DNA of 64,000 bases from Flavobacterium sp. N2820 (GCF_025947285.1 NZ_CP110008.1:124001-188000); one strand, 5' to 3'; shown: positions 43,865-54,162, counted from the stretch's first letter. Notes: generated by a model from the letters alone, not told the origin. Made by a program: numbers and translations.

Positions 43865-46800
43865 ATGAAAAAAATTATTTTTTTACTAATTTTTTGTTAT
43901 TCATTTACTACCTATTCTCAAACCGAAAAAGTAGTTGTTGAAAATAATAATTCGGAAATGAAACTTAAAGTGGATGGTAAAGACTTTATAGTAAACGGAA
44001 TGAATTGGGATTATTTTCCAATTGGAACCAACTATTCTTACAGTCTTTGGAACCAATCCGATATGTTTATTCAACAAGCTCTTGACCAAGAGATGGGATT
44101 ATTAAAAAACATGGGTGTAAATACAATTAGAGTATATTCTGGAATGCCCAAAAAATGGATTGAGTACATTCATGATCGATATGGAATTTATACCATGTTA
44201 AATCATTCATTTGGACGTTATGGCTTAACTTTAGATGGTGTTTGGACACCAAATACAGAGTATTCTAACGCCAAGACAAAATCGCTTTTAATAAAAGAAG
44301 TTACTCAAATGGCTTCAGATTATAAAGACACGAAAGGATTGCTTTTATTTTTGTTAGGAAATGAAAATAACTACGGTCTATTTTGGGATGGTGCTGAAAC
44401 TGAAAATATTCCTGTAAAAGATAGAAAATCAACTGTTCGTGCCCGTGCAATGTACAAATTATTCAATGAGGCTGCTTTAGCAATGAAATCAATTGATAAT
44501 TCGCATCCAGTAGCTATTTGTAATGGTGATTTATTGTTTTTAGATTTAGTAGCCGAAGAATGTAAAGATGTCGATATTTTTGGAACTAACGTATATAGAG
44601 GACAATCTTTTGGGGATTTGTTTGAAAGAGTAAAAAAAGAATACGGTAAACCAGTCTTATTTACTGAATTTGGTTCAGACGCTTTTAATGCTTTAAATAA
44701 TCAAGAAGATCAAAGCGCTCAAGCACATTACCTGAAAGAAAATTGGAAAGAAATTTATGAAAATGCTGCAGGTTTAGGTAAATCAGGAAATGCTTTAGGA
44801 GGATTTACTTTTCAATTTAGTGATGGATGGTGGAAATATGGACAAACTAAAAACTTAAGTGTTCACGATAATAATGCCTCTTGGTCAAACGGTGGGTACC
44901 AATTTGATTATAGATTAGGTGAAAATAACATGAATGAAGAGTGGTTTGGTATTTGTGCAAAAGGGCCTACAAATGCAAGAGGTTTTTATGATTTATACCC
45001 TCGTGCAGCATACTATACATTAAAAGATGTTCACAGACTTAATCCATATGAAAGCGGAGTTTCTTTAGAAAATATCAATCAATATTTTAAAAACATTCAA
45101 ATAATGGATGCTGTTTTAAAAGCCCGTGGAGACAAAGCGGCGTTGGGTGGAAATGATAGTGAGATAATAAAATTAAGTAATCTGAGAGCTGAATTTACTA
45201 CATTTAATACTGGTGGTAGTTTGATTACAACTCCTGAAAGTGAAGATCCAGAGGCTAATGCTTATCCAAATAAATTAGGATTTGATCACATGCAATCTTA
45301 TTATATTGGTGTTGAAGCAAATCCAGCGCCAAACATGAAAGCTAATGTTAATGTTAATATTTTAGGTCGTGTAGCTGAAAATCCTATCAATGAAATTTTC
45401 TATGAAAATAGAGGAAGAACTCAAACCGTTAATACAGAAACGGGTACAGTTGAATTAAGCGATGTCAATAGAGTTCAAATTTATAACGCTTCGTATTCTT
45501 GGAATGAAAAATATTTTGATTTGAGAGGTTTTTACAGAACCGGACATTACCATTGGGGATATGAAGGCGATTTCTTTGGGTTGTATCCTGAAGCAAATTA
45601 TGGTCCTAATTTAGATATTTACAATGGAGAAACTATGGGTTTTGAAATTGATGGTAAAAGAGAATTAAATGGATTAAAGGCTGCTTTTGGACCACAACTT
45701 TGGTGGGGAGCTAACCCTGCTTTCTTATTGAAATATAGTAAAAAAATAGGAAAATTTGATGCAACAGCTGTGTATCATGAAGATATTGATAAGGCTTCTG
45801 CAGCACTTACTTCAATTGCAATTCCACTTCCTAAAACACGTAGAGCAACCGTACATTTTAAAACAACTATCGGAAAAGTTGGTATTGAATTAGGTGGTAT
45901 TTGGGGAGGACAACCTCTTAATGGTAGAATATTCCAATATGCAGAAGGTACTTCTGGAAATTACACCGTGTATGATGATAAAGTTAAAGGGTCTGACAAT
46001 TGGGGTGGTAAAACTAAAATTACCTACACCGGAGGGGCATTTAATGTGTATGCACAAGGAGCAGTAATGGGATTAGTTGCAAATGGTGGTGCCGATAACA
46101 CACAAACATTTACTGGCTGGAGATTAAAAGATAGTGGAAGTGGAAATCAAGCAAATTTCTTAGCTGGTTTTACATACAGTATTGGTAATCTTCAAATTGC
46201 ACCTAATTTCTTGTGGCAAAAACCTTTACTTGAAGCCATGCCAAACGATGTTCAAGCTCCAGGAAGATTAAGAAATATTCAAGATGATCCGTTTGTAGTT
46301 AGAGCAAATAGAGAGACTGTTGGTGGAGAATTATTATTAACTTATGACCCAACACCAGGAACTTGGATGTATGAATGGGATAATGATATGGCTGAAGATG
46401 CAAAATTTGCAATTAGCTCTGGCTTTGTTTTCCGTCATTTGCCAACAACACAAGATGCTGCAATTGGATTTTTTAGTGATCGTAGTTCTTTTGCTTTTGA
46501 TAAATCGGCACCAGCACATGATTTGTGGGAATCTAATACAAGAATCGTTTCTAAATTAAATCCCGATTTAGGATTTATAGCAAATGTTTATTTTGGAAAT
46601 GCACAAGCAAATGGAAGCGATGCAAGATTAATTGAAAGAGTAGGTGCAGATGTTAGATTAATTTATAAAAAAGTAAAACTAGTTTCAGCAGTTAAATTTA
46701 ATGATTGGGGACCATATGATTATCACCGTGATTTTAACTTAACTTATCCTTTACAAATGTCTCTAGATTTGTCAACTTCTCTTGGTAAACCTGACTGGTT

Positions 46801-46987
46801 TATTTTGCCAAACACAAAATTAGGAATTATGGGAATTTGGCGTTCATTAGACCAATACTCACCAAGATATTTACCAAATCAAACAGCTACCGAATTTGAT
46901 ACAGAACCAATTTTGAGTCCTGTAGGTTTTGGAAATGGCTCAGAATGGGAAATTAGAACATATATACACATCAACATTGGAAAATAA
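43865..46987 (+). CDS. clan GH-A glycosidase fused to a C-terminal outer-membrane beta-barrel
   Basis: A 1040-residue exported protein. The start at 43865 gives a normal signal peptide (IIFLLIFCYSFTTYSQ); an in-frame start 66 codons upstream is not supported. Residues about 20-420 are a TIM barrel of GH2-TIM/clan GH-A type: FIVNGMNWDYFPIG, NTIRVYSG, the acid/base candidate E167 (LLGNENN) and the nucleophile candidate E268 (LFTEFGSDAF). Residues about 430-1040 have no enzyme motif but show many amphipathic strands with aromatic girdles (for example VNVNILGRVAEN, FDLRGFYRTGHYHWG, IRTYIHINIGK at the end), as in porin-like barrels. A surface or periplasm-facing hydrolase tied to its own channel is inferred. 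Exact GH family not assigned. Confidence 0.75.
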   Translation: MKKIIFLLIFCYSFTTYSQTEKVVVENNNSEMKLKVDGKDFIVNGMNWDYFPIGTNYSYSLWNQSDMFIQQALDQEMGLLKNMGVNTIRVYSGMPKKWIEYIHDRYGIYTMLNHSFGRYGLTLDGVWTPNTEYSNAKTKSLLIKEVTQMASDYKDTKGLLLFLLGNENNYGLFWDGAETENIPVKDRKSTVRARAMYKLFNEAALAMKSIDNSHPVAICNGDLLFLDLVAEECKDVDIFGTNVYRGQSFGDLFERVKKEYGKPVLFTEFGSDAFNALNNQEDQSAQAHYLKENWKEIYENAAGLGKSGNALGGFTFQFSDGWWKYGQTKNLSVHDNNASWSNGGYQFDYRLGENNMNEEWFGICAKGPTNARGFYDLYPRAAYYTLKDVHRLNPYESGVSLENINQYFKNIQIMDAVLKARGDKAALGGNDSEIIKLSNLRAEFTTFNTGGSLITTPESEDPEANAYPNKLGFDHMQSYYIGVEANPAPNMKANVNVNILGRVAENPINEIFYENRGRTQTVNTETGTVELSDVNRVQIYNASYSWNEKYFDLRGFYRTGHYHWGYEGDFFGLYPEANYGPNLDIYNGETMGFEIDGKRELNGLKAAFGPQLWWGANPAFLLKYSKKIGKFDATAVYHEDIDKASAALTSIAIPLPKTRRATVHFKTTIGKVGIELGGIWGGQPLNGRIFQYAEGTSGNYTVYDDKVKGSDNWGGKTKITYTGGAFNVYAQGAVMGLVANGGADNTQTFTGWRLKDSGSGNQANFLAGFTYSIGNLQIAPNFLWQKPLLEAMPNDVQAPGRLRNIQDDPFVVRANRETVGGELLLTYDPTPGTWMYEWDNDMAEDAKFAISSGFVFRHLPTTQDAAIGFFSDRSSFAFDKSAPAHDLWESNTRIVSKLNPDLGFIANVYFGNAQANGSDARLIERVGADVRLIYKKVKLVSAVKFNDWGPYDYHRDFNLTYPLQMSLDLSTSLGKPDWFILPNTKLGIMGIWRSLDQYSPRYLPNQTATEFDTEPILSPVGFGNGSEWEIRTYIHINIGK

Positions 46988-47003
46988 TTTAAAAAATTGA
47001 AAA

Positions 47004-48404
47004 ATGAAAAATAAGAAAATTAATTACTTAAAAAACACATTTGTATTAGCCTTAGTATTGCTAATAAATGTGAACTGTGAAAGAGATTTGTCTGATGATG
47101 CAACACTTTCAACTTTTTCAAAAAATCCAGCTGTTTTTATTGATGCATTTAGTGCTGGATTAGGTTATGGAGCCTTTGGAGGTTCAAAATATACTGCATT
47201 CACAGTAGATACTGAAACAAAGTACCTAGGAACAGCATCAATGCGATTTGATGTACCTAGTGAAGGTGATCCTGCTGGCGCTTATGCCGGAGGTGTTTTT
47301 ATAGACGGTTCGGGTAGAAATTTAACCGAATATGATGCCTTAACTTTTTGGGTAAAAGGTTCTCAAGCTGCTACATTAAATGAAGTAGGTTTTGGAACTG
47401 ATTTTGGCGAAAATAAATATAATGTTGTTATGCAAAATGTACCGATAGGAACAAACTGGTCTAAAGTGATAATTCCTATTCCTGATGCATCTAAATTAGT
47501 ACAAGAAAAAGGTATGTTTTGGTATTCTGAAGGTCCAGAAAATGGCTTAGGTTATACTTTTTGGATTGATAATGTAATGTATGAAAAATTAGGAACTATT
47601 GCGCATGGTCAAGCTTCTATTTTGAATGGAAACAATCTATCTGAAACTACATTTGTTGGCGTTAATTCTAATGTTGAAGGAGTTATTGCTACTTTTAACA
47701 TGCCAAATGGTATAAATCAATCGGTGTCGATTAGTCCTGCTTATTTGAATTTTTCTTCTTCAAACACATCCGTTGCAAGTGTTGATTCTTCAGGTTTAGT
47801 AACTTCTTTGAGTACAGGAACTTCTGTTATTACTGCAGATTTTAACGGAACACCAACAACAGGTAGCCTTACAATCAATTGTGTTGGTACATTTGTTCAT
47901 GCACCAACTCCTACAAAAAATCAAGCGAATGTAATATCTATCTTTTCAGATGCTTACACAAATGTACCAGTAAACTATTATAATGGATATTGGCAACCTT
48001 GGCAAACAACTGTTTCTAATGATTTTACAGTTCAAAATGATAACATCTTGAATTATACTATTTTTAACTTCGTAGGAATAGAATTTAGTTCTCCTACAAT
48101 TAATGCAAATAGTATGACCCACGTTCATTTAGATGCATTCATACCAGGACCAATTGCTCCAGGTAGACAATTACGTGTTATTGTAGTTGATTTTGGTGCA
48201 GATGGCGCGTTTGGCGGAGGAGATGATACTAGACATTCAACAACTTTTACAGCTCCGACTTTAGTTTCTCAAAATTGGATTCCAATTGATATTCCTTTTT
48301 CTGCAATGCCACTTTTATTGAGCAGATCTCACTTGGCACAAATTATTTTAGAAGGTGGCGATGGTTCTGTCATATATGTTGATAATATTTACTTCTATAA
48401 TTAA
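47004..48404 (+). CDS. glycan-binding surface lipoprotein (CBM-like, BIG2, CBM-like)
   Basis: A 466-residue lipoprotein (ALVLLINVNCERD). The N-terminal module (about 35-195) is a CBM11-like beta-sandwich (TASMRFDVPSE, NLTEYDALTFWVKGSQ, FWIDNVMYEK). A BIG2 Ig-like domain follows (ISPAYLNFSSSNTSVASVDSSGLVTSL). The C-terminal module (VISIFSDAYTNVPVNYYNGYW to VIYVDNIYFYN) is homologous to that of the frameshifted gene at 38901. No catalytic residues were seen. It probably plays the part a SusE/SGBP would in a Sus-like system: capturing glucan at the surface. It lies 16 bases after the barrel-glycosidase gene. Confidence 0.75.
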   Translation: MKNKKINYLKNTFVLALVLLINVNCERDLSDDATLSTFSKNPAVFIDAFSAGLGYGAFGGSKYTAFTVDTETKYLGTASMRFDVPSEGDPAGAYAGGVFIDGSGRNLTEYDALTFWVKGSQAATLNEVGFGTDFGENKYNVVMQNVPIGTNWSKVIIPIPDASKLVQEKGMFWYSEGPENGLGYTFWIDNVMYEKLGTIAHGQASILNGNNLSETTFVGVNSNVEGVIATFNMPNGINQSVSISPAYLNFSSSNTSVASVDSSGLVTSLSTGTSVITADFNGTPTTGSLTINCVGTFVHAPTPTKNQANVISIFSDAYTNVPVNYYNGYWQPWQTTVSNDFTVQNDNILNYTIFNFVGIEFSSPTINANSMTHVHLDAFIPGPIAPGRQLRVIVVDFGADGAFGGGDDTRHSTTFTAPTLVSQNWIPIDIPFSAMPLLLSRSHLAQIILEGGDGSVIYVDNIYFYN

Positions 48405-48440
48405 TTACAAGTAAATTCTAACTATTTAAAAAAGTAAATC

Positions 48441-49256
48441 ATGTTTATAAAAAATAAAAATAGCATCAGAAGTATATCTTTAGCGCTTTCATTAATTGTT
48501 ATTTCTGGATGTTCAACTGATGAAAAACAAACCGTAACTACAATGAAAAATCTAGTAATGCAAGACGAATTTGACGTTGATGGAGCTCCAAATAGCGCAT
48601 ACTGGAGTTATAATATTGGTACGGGAAACAATGGTTGGGGTAATAACGAATTACAATATTACACAGACCGACCAGAAAATATTGTTGTTGAAGACGGAAT
48701 GCTTAAAATTACAGCAAAACAAGAATTGTACATGGGTTCTGGATACACATCTGCAAGAATTTTGACCAAAGGAAAGGTAGAACAAAAATATGGACGAATT
48801 GAAGCAAGAGTGAAACTTCCATGGGGCAAAGGTTTATGGCCAGCTTTTTGGATGTTGGGTGCTAATTCAGATACTGTAATTTGGCCAGAGTGTGGTGAAA
48901 TTGATATTATGGAATATTTAGGTAATAATCCTACAACCGCTTTTGGAACAATTCATGGTCCTGGTTATTCTGGAGCAAATGCTATTACTAAAAATTATAC
49001 ACTTCAAAATGATCGTTTTGATAAAGGTTTTCACATTTTTGGAATCGAATGGGGTGAAAATTACATCAATTACTACATTGACGATGTATTGTATAATCAA
49101 ATTACTCCTGAAGATGTTCCCGGAGAATGGGTTTTTGACCAGCCATTTTATATTATCATGAATGTTGCTGTTGGTGGAAATTTACCAGGCTCACCTAATG
49201 GAGATACTACTTTTCCACAAACAATGCTTGTTGATTATGTAAGAATCTATCAATAA
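48441..49256 (+). CDS. GH16 endo-beta-1,3-glucanase (laminarinase), lipoprotein
   Basis: A 271-residue lipoprotein (LALSLIVISGCST). The mature part is a complete single GH16 domain: DEFDVDGAPNSAYWSYNIGTG, NELQYYTDRPENI, GRIEARVKLPWGKGLWPAFWMLG and the catalytic ECGEIDIMEYLG with nucleophile E153, D155 and acid/base E158; it ends LVDYVRIYQ. The methionine bulge in EIDIME is the laminarinase/beta-1,3(4)-glucanase type. It cuts beta-1,3-glucan internally with retention. Lipidation places it at a membrane, most likely the outer one. A hairpin follows its stop. Confidence 0.92.
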   Translation: MFIKNKNSIRSISLALSLIVISGCSTDEKQTVTTMKNLVMQDEFDVDGAPNSAYWSYNIGTGNNGWGNNELQYYTDRPENIVVEDGMLKITAKQELYMGSGYTSARILTKGKVEQKYGRIEARVKLPWGKGLWPAFWMLGANSDTVIWPECGEIDIMEYLGNNPTTAFGTIHGPGYSGANAITKNYTLQNDRFDKGFHIFGIEWGENYINYYIDDVLYNQITPEDVPGEWVFDQPFYIIMNVAVGGNLPGSPNGDTTFPQTMLVDYVRIYQ

Positions 49257-49300
49257 CATAAGTAACTAATAAGTAAGAATAATTCTATTTCAACAATATA

Positions 49301-49333
49301 AATATTAGGTTTTTTTAAAAAAAGCCTAGTATT
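49301..49333 (+). terminator. hairpin between GH16 and phosphorylase genes
   Basis: Arms 49301-49316 and 49317-49333 pair around AATATTAGG-TTTTTTT with mismatches. With the 121-base gap it may be a partial terminator or processing site that lowers expression of the downstream genes. Confidence 0.5.
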
Positions 49334-49377
49334 TATTTTGTTATGGAATAAAAAATGAAAATTGAAGCAACCAAATC

Positions 49378-52300
49378 ATGAGTAAAAGCACTACAACTTT
49401 TTTTGACATAGCATCTAAAACTGAAGATAAATCGGTTACAATGGATATTGTTACCATTCATGGAGAAAAATTTTATAAAATAAATAATAACGATGCAATG
49501 CGCCCATTTTTTATGAGCATCGTTTCCGATTCAAATCATTGGATGTTTATTTCTAGTAATGGCGGACTTTCTGCAGGAAGAAGAAATGCTGAATTCGCAC
49601 TTTTTCCGTATTATACAGATGATAAAATTACCGAATCAGCAGATATAACAGGAAGTAAGTCTATTTTTCAAGTTTCATTCAACAATCAAACTTTAGTTTG
49701 GGAACCATTTTCAGAACGTTTTACGGATAAATACAATATAAGCCGAAATTTATACAAAAATTTTTACGGTAATAAAATCATTTTTGAGGAGGTAAATCAT
49801 GACTTAGAACTAACCTTTAGTTATGAGTGGAATTCGAGTAATAAATTCGGTTTTGTAAAAAAAGCGATACTGCAAAATCATTCGAATAATCACTATCAAA
49901 TTTCAATTTTAGACGGAATACAAAATATTATGCCACACGGTGTGAGCAGCGATTTGCAAGCTTCAACAAGTAATTTAGTTGATGCCTATAAAAGAAGTGA
50001 ATTACATCAAAACAGCGGCTTAGGAATTTTTGCATTAAGTGCCATAATTGTTGATAAAGCCGAACCAAGTGAAGCTTTAAAAGCCAATGTAGCTTATGCT
50101 TTAGGTTTTGAAAATCCATCTTATTTAGTGTCTTCTTTACAAGTAAATAATTTTAGAAGAGGAAATTCAATTCTTCAAGAAGATGATATTAAAGGCGAAA
50201 AAGGGGCTTATTTTATCAATAACGAAATTTCTTTGGATGCAAATTCAGAAACAAACTGGATGATTGTAGCCAACGTAAATCAAAATCATGCAGATATTGT
50301 TCAAATCATTGAAACGATTTCTAATGATAGTACTCTTGAAAGTCGCATCAAAGCGGATATTGAATTAGGAACAAAAAAATTAATTGAAATCAACGCTTCT
50401 TCTGATGCACTTCAAGCGACCGAAGATAATTTAAGAGATACAAGACACTTTTCAAACACGCTTTTTAATATCATGCGTGGTGGAATTTTTGATAACAACT
50501 ACCAAATTGAAAAAAACGACTTTTCACTTTATTGTAAAAAAGCAAACAAAAGTGTTTTTGACAAATTAGGACATAAAATCAATCAATTACCAGACGTATT
50601 TTCGCTTCAATCGTTAAAAGAGTTTGCAAAACAACAAAATGATGCTGATTTTGAGCGTTTATGTTTTGAATATTTGCCACTAAAATTCAGTAGAAGACAC
50701 GGTGATCCAAGTCGTCCATGGAATAAATTTTCAATCAATACACACAGTGAAATTGATGGCTCAAAAATATTAGATTATGAGGGAAATTGGCGTGATATTT
50801 TTCAAAATTGGGAAGCATTAGCGCATTCTTTTCCAGAATTTATTGATAGTATGATTCATAAATTCCTAAACGCTTCTACTTTTGATGGTTACAATCCGTA
50901 CCGTGTTACAAAAGATGGATTTGATTGGGAAGCCATTGAACCAGACAACCCTTGGTCATATATTGGATATTGGGGCGACCATCAAATTATCTATTTACTG
51001 AAGTTTTTAGAATTTATTGAAAAATTTGCTCCAGGTAAATTAAATGCTTACTTCGATGAGGAATGTTTTGTATATGCGGCTGTTCCTTACATCATTAAAC
51101 CGTATGAAGAAATTCTAAAAAATCCAAAAGATACAATTGAATACAGTCATAGTTGGGAAAAATTAATCAATGAAAGAAAACAGCAAATAGGTGCTGATGG
51201 TGCATTATTACATAGTAATGATAAAAGCATTTACCACGTTAATTTCATCGAAAAAATATTGGCAACTGTTTTATCAAAAATGTCCAATTTTATTCCAGAA
51301 GCTGGTATTTGGATGAACACACAACGACCAGAATGGAACGATGCCAACAACGCTTTGGTTGGTAACGGTGTTTCGATGGTAACGTTGTGTTATTTGAGAA
51401 GATTTTTGAAGTTTTTCCAGCAAATGCTTGATAAATCAACATTAGAAAATATCAAAATTTCTAATGAAATGGTTGAGTTTTATCATGAAGTAAGAGAGTG
51501 TTTATTGGAAAATGAACATTTACTTTCAGGAAAAATTGATGATGTTTCAAGAAAAAATATATTAGATAGATTAGGAAAAGCAGCGTCTGAATACCGTTAC
51601 CAAATATACAATAGTGGATTTTGGGGTAAAAAAAGAACACATTCAATGCAAGGTTTAAAAAACTTTACCAATGTGAGTTTGAATTTTATCGAACATGCGA
51701 TCAACGCTAACAAACGTTCAGATAATTTGTATCACGCATACAATTTAATGACCATTAAAAATAATGCTGAGATTTCGATTTCTTATTTAAGTGAGATGTT
51801 AGAAGGTCAGGTTGCCGTTTTGAGTTCGGGATATTTATCTTCAAAAGAAAATCTAAATGTGTTAGATAGTTTAAAGAAAAGCAAACTGTTTAGACACGAT
51901 CAATACAGCTATTTGTTGTATCCAAATAAAGAATTACCAAAATTCATCGATAAAAATACTATTGCTAAAGAAGCCATTGTTAAATCAGAATTATTACAAA
52001 ATCTAGTTGCTCAAAACAATACACAAATTGTAGAAAAAGACATCTTAGGAAACTATCATTTCAACGGAAATTTTCATAATGCAAACGATTTAAAAAACGC
52101 TTTAGAGCAGTTAAAACAAAAATCAGATTTCAAATCATTAGTTGAAAAAGAACAAAATACGATTTTAGAAATTTTTGAAGAAATCTTTAATCACAAAGCA
52201 TTTACAGGTCGTTCAGGAACTTTTTATGGTTACGAAGGACTAGGTTCAATCTATTGGCACATGGTTTCAAAACTACAATTGGCGGTGCAAGAATGTTGCC

Positions 52301-52854
52301 TAAAAGCTATTGAAGAAAACGAATCACCAGAAGTTATTGGAAGATTGTTAGAACATTATTACGAAATAAATGAAGGAATTGGTGTTCATAAGTCACCAAC
52401 TTTATACGGCGCATTTCCAACTGATGCTTATTCGCACACACCAGCCGGAAAAGGAGCGCAACAACCCGGAATGACTGGACAAGTAAAAGAAGATATCTTA
52501 AGTCGTTTTGGCGAATTAGGTGTTTTCATCAAAAACGGTTCGCTACAATTTAATCCTTGTCTATTGCGAAAACAAGAGTTTTTAACTACTTCAAAATTAT
52601 TTAATTACGTGAATGTTTATTTTGAACATCAATCGATAGCATTAGAAGCAAATTCGCTTTGTTTTACTTTTTGTCAAATTCCGGTGGTATACAAAATAGC
52701 AACTAATCAATGTATAGAAATTGTTTCAACTGATGGAACTTCTAAAAAAATAGATTCGTTAACATTAGATACAATGACAAGCCAACAAATTTTTGGTCGA
52801 ACAGGTAAAATTGAACAAATTATTGTAAACGTTTTAAACCACGATTTAAAATAA
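49378..52854 (+). CDS. GH149-like beta-1,3-glucan phosphorylase
   Basis: An 1158-residue protein without signal peptide, so cytoplasmic. The N-terminal beta-sandwich (MRPFFMSIVSDSNHWMFISSNGGLSAGRRN, YNISRNLYKNFYGNKIIFEE) and the helical barrel (ILDYEGNWRDIFQNWEAL, NPYRVTKDGFDWEAIEPDNPWSYIGYWGDHQ, GIWMNTQRPEWNDANNALVG) look like inverting glycoside phosphorylases related to GH94. Length and layout fit GH149 (beta-1,3-oligoglucan phosphorylases), which cleave with phosphate to glucose 1-phosphate; GH161 is the nearest alternative. GH94 proper is usually shorter. It is coupled by eight bases to the GH17 lipoprotein. Family assignment is from memory of the pattern and was not verified. Confidence 0.65.
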   Translation: MSKSTTTFFDIASKTEDKSVTMDIVTIHGEKFYKINNNDAMRPFFMSIVSDSNHWMFISSNGGLSAGRRNAEFALFPYYTDDKITESADITGSKSIFQVSFNNQTLVWEPFSERFTDKYNISRNLYKNFYGNKIIFEEVNHDLELTFSYEWNSSNKFGFVKKAILQNHSNNHYQISILDGIQNIMPHGVSSDLQASTSNLVDAYKRSELHQNSGLGIFALSAIIVDKAEPSEALKANVAYALGFENPSYLVSSLQVNNFRRGNSILQEDDIKGEKGAYFINNEISLDANSETNWMIVANVNQNHADIVQIIETISNDSTLESRIKADIELGTKKLIEINASSDALQATEDNLRDTRHFSNTLFNIMRGGIFDNNYQIEKNDFSLYCKKANKSVFDKLGHKINQLPDVFSLQSLKEFAKQQNDADFERLCFEYLPLKFSRRHGDPSRPWNKFSINTHSEIDGSKILDYEGNWRDIFQNWEALAHSFPEFIDSMIHKFLNASTFDGYNPYRVTKDGFDWEAIEPDNPWSYIGYWGDHQIIYLLKFLEFIEKFAPGKLNAYFDEECFVYAAVPYIIKPYEEILKNPKDTIEYSHSWEKLINERKQQIGADGALLHSNDKSIYHVNFIEKILATVLSKMSNFIPEAGIWMNTQRPEWNDANNALVGNGVSMVTLCYLRRFLKFFQQMLDKSTLENIKISNEMVEFYHEVRECLLENEHLLSGKIDDVSRKNILDRLGKAASEYRYQIYNSGFWGKKRTHSMQGLKNFTNVSLNFIEHAINANKRSDNLYHAYNLMTIKNNAEISISYLSEMLEGQVAVLSSGYLSSKENLNVLDSLKKSKLFRHDQYSYLLYPNKELPKFIDKNTIAKEAIVKSELLQNLVAQNNTQIVEKDILGNYHFNGNFHNANDLKNALEQLKQKSDFKSLVEKEQNTILEIFEEIFNHKAFTGRSGTFYGYEGLGSIYWHMVSKLQLAVQECCLKAIEENESPEVIGRLLEHYYEINEGIGVHKSPTLYGAFPTDAYSHTPAGKGAQQPGMTGQVKEDILSRFGELGVFIKNGSLQFNPCLLRKQEFLTTSKLFNYVNVYFEHQSIALEANSLCFTFCQIPVVYKIATNQCIEIVSTDGTSKKIDSLTLDTMTSQQIFGRTGKIEQIIVNVLNHDLK

Positions 52855-52862
52855 TCGAATCA

Positions 52863-54158
52863 ATGATGAAAAGTGTCAAAAGCATAGCATTCATAAAAGC
52901 ATCAAAAATATTTTTTTTGATTGGAATCCTATGTTTTGGATTTTCATGTAAAACCAAATTAACGAGCCAAACCAAAAATTCAAAACCAAAAGAAGTGACG
53001 GCAAAAGATATTTTAGGAAATCCAAGTTATTTAGCAATTTGCTATGGCGGTTATCGAGAAAATACAAGAGATATTCAACCCACAATCGAACAATTAAAAG
53101 AAGATTTAAAAATTCTTTCTGCTTTAAAAATAAAAGTTGTTAGAACCTATAATGTCCATTTGAAACACGCCTCAAATGTTTTATTAGCAATTGAACAATT
53201 AAAAAAAGAAGATGCCAATTTTGAAATGTATGTTATGCTAGGTGCTTGGATTGATTGTAAAAATGCGTGGACAAATCTCGAACCAAATCATTTTGAAGAA
53301 AGCGAAAGAAACGCAATTGAAATTAAAAAAGCAGTAGAATTAGCTAATAAACATCCAAAAATTGTAAAAATCATCGCAGTGGGTAACGAAGCTATGGTAA
53401 AATGGGCAACCAGTTATTATGTGCAACCAAGTGTCATTTTAAAATGGGTGAATCATTTGCAAGATTTAAAAAAGCAAAACAAACTATCAAAAGAGGTTTG
53501 GATTACAAGTTCAGACGATTTTGCTTCTTGGGGTGGTGGAGATACGAGTTATCACACTAAAGATTTAGAAGAATTGATAAAAGCAGTCGATTATGTTTCG
53601 ATGCATACGTACCCGTATCATAATTCGCATTATAACCCTGAATTTTGGCAATCATCTAGTAAAGAAAATCATTTGAATGAAATTCAAAAAGCGGAATCAG
53701 CAATGCTAAGAGCACAACAATTTGCCGAAAAACAATTTCAGGATGTAACAGCCTATGTGCACAAGATAAGTCCTAATAAACCCATTCATATCGGGGAAAC
53801 AGGTTGGGCTTCTAGTTCTGATGGACATTATGGTGCTCACGGTTCAAAAGCTTCTGATGAATACAAACAAGCATTATATTATCAAAGTATGAGAACTTGG
53901 ACCGCTAAAGAGGGTATTTCTTGTTTCTTTTTTGAAGCCTTTGATGAACCTTGGAAAGACAGCCAAAATAAAAACGGTTCTGAAAATTATTTCGGAATTT
54001 TCACCGTAGATGGAAAAGCAAAATTTGCCTTATGGAATCAAGTAGATGCCAATGTATTTTCTTCTTTAAAAAGAGATGGAAACGCAATAGTTAAAACGTT
54101 TTCTGGAAATAAAACAGAACTGATGGAAACGGTTTTAGCACCACCAATTAAAAAGTAA
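52863..54158 (+). CDS. GH17 beta-1,3-glucanase-like lipoprotein
   Basis: A 431-residue lipoprotein (IGILCFGFSCK); the start is one of two adjacent ATG codons. The GH17 TIM barrel shows LGNPSYLAICYGGYREN, VVRTYNVHLKHA, acid/base E176 (AVGNEAMVKWA) and nucleophile E312 (IHIGETGWASS), ending FFFEAFDEPWK. It should cleave beta-1,3-glucan chains with retention in the periplasm or at the membrane. It lies eight bases from the phosphorylase gene and four from the GH30 gene. Two further GH17 genes without signals lie downstream. Confidence 0.88.
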   Translation: MMKSVKSIAFIKASKIFFLIGILCFGFSCKTKLTSQTKNSKPKEVTAKDILGNPSYLAICYGGYRENTRDIQPTIEQLKEDLKILSALKIKVVRTYNVHLKHASNVLLAIEQLKKEDANFEMYVMLGAWIDCKNAWTNLEPNHFEESERNAIEIKKAVELANKHPKIVKIIAVGNEAMVKWATSYYVQPSVILKWVNHLQDLKKQNKLSKEVWITSSDDFASWGGGDTSYHTKDLEELIKAVDYVSMHTYPYHNSHYNPEFWQSSSKENHLNEIQKAESAMLRAQQFAEKQFQDVTAYVHKISPNKPIHIGETGWASSSDGHYGAHGSKASDEYKQALYYQSMRTWTAKEGISCFFFEAFDEPWKDSQNKNGSENYFGIFTVDGKAKFALWNQVDANVFSSLKRDGNAIVKTFSGNKTELMETVLAPPIKK

Positions 54159-54162
54159 CATC

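Noticed and set aside
49378..52854. Assignment as an ordinary GH94 cellobiose or laminaribiose phosphorylase
   Set aside because: The protein is much longer than GH94 enzymes usually are and does not show the motifs I know for them; GH149 fits size and locus context better.
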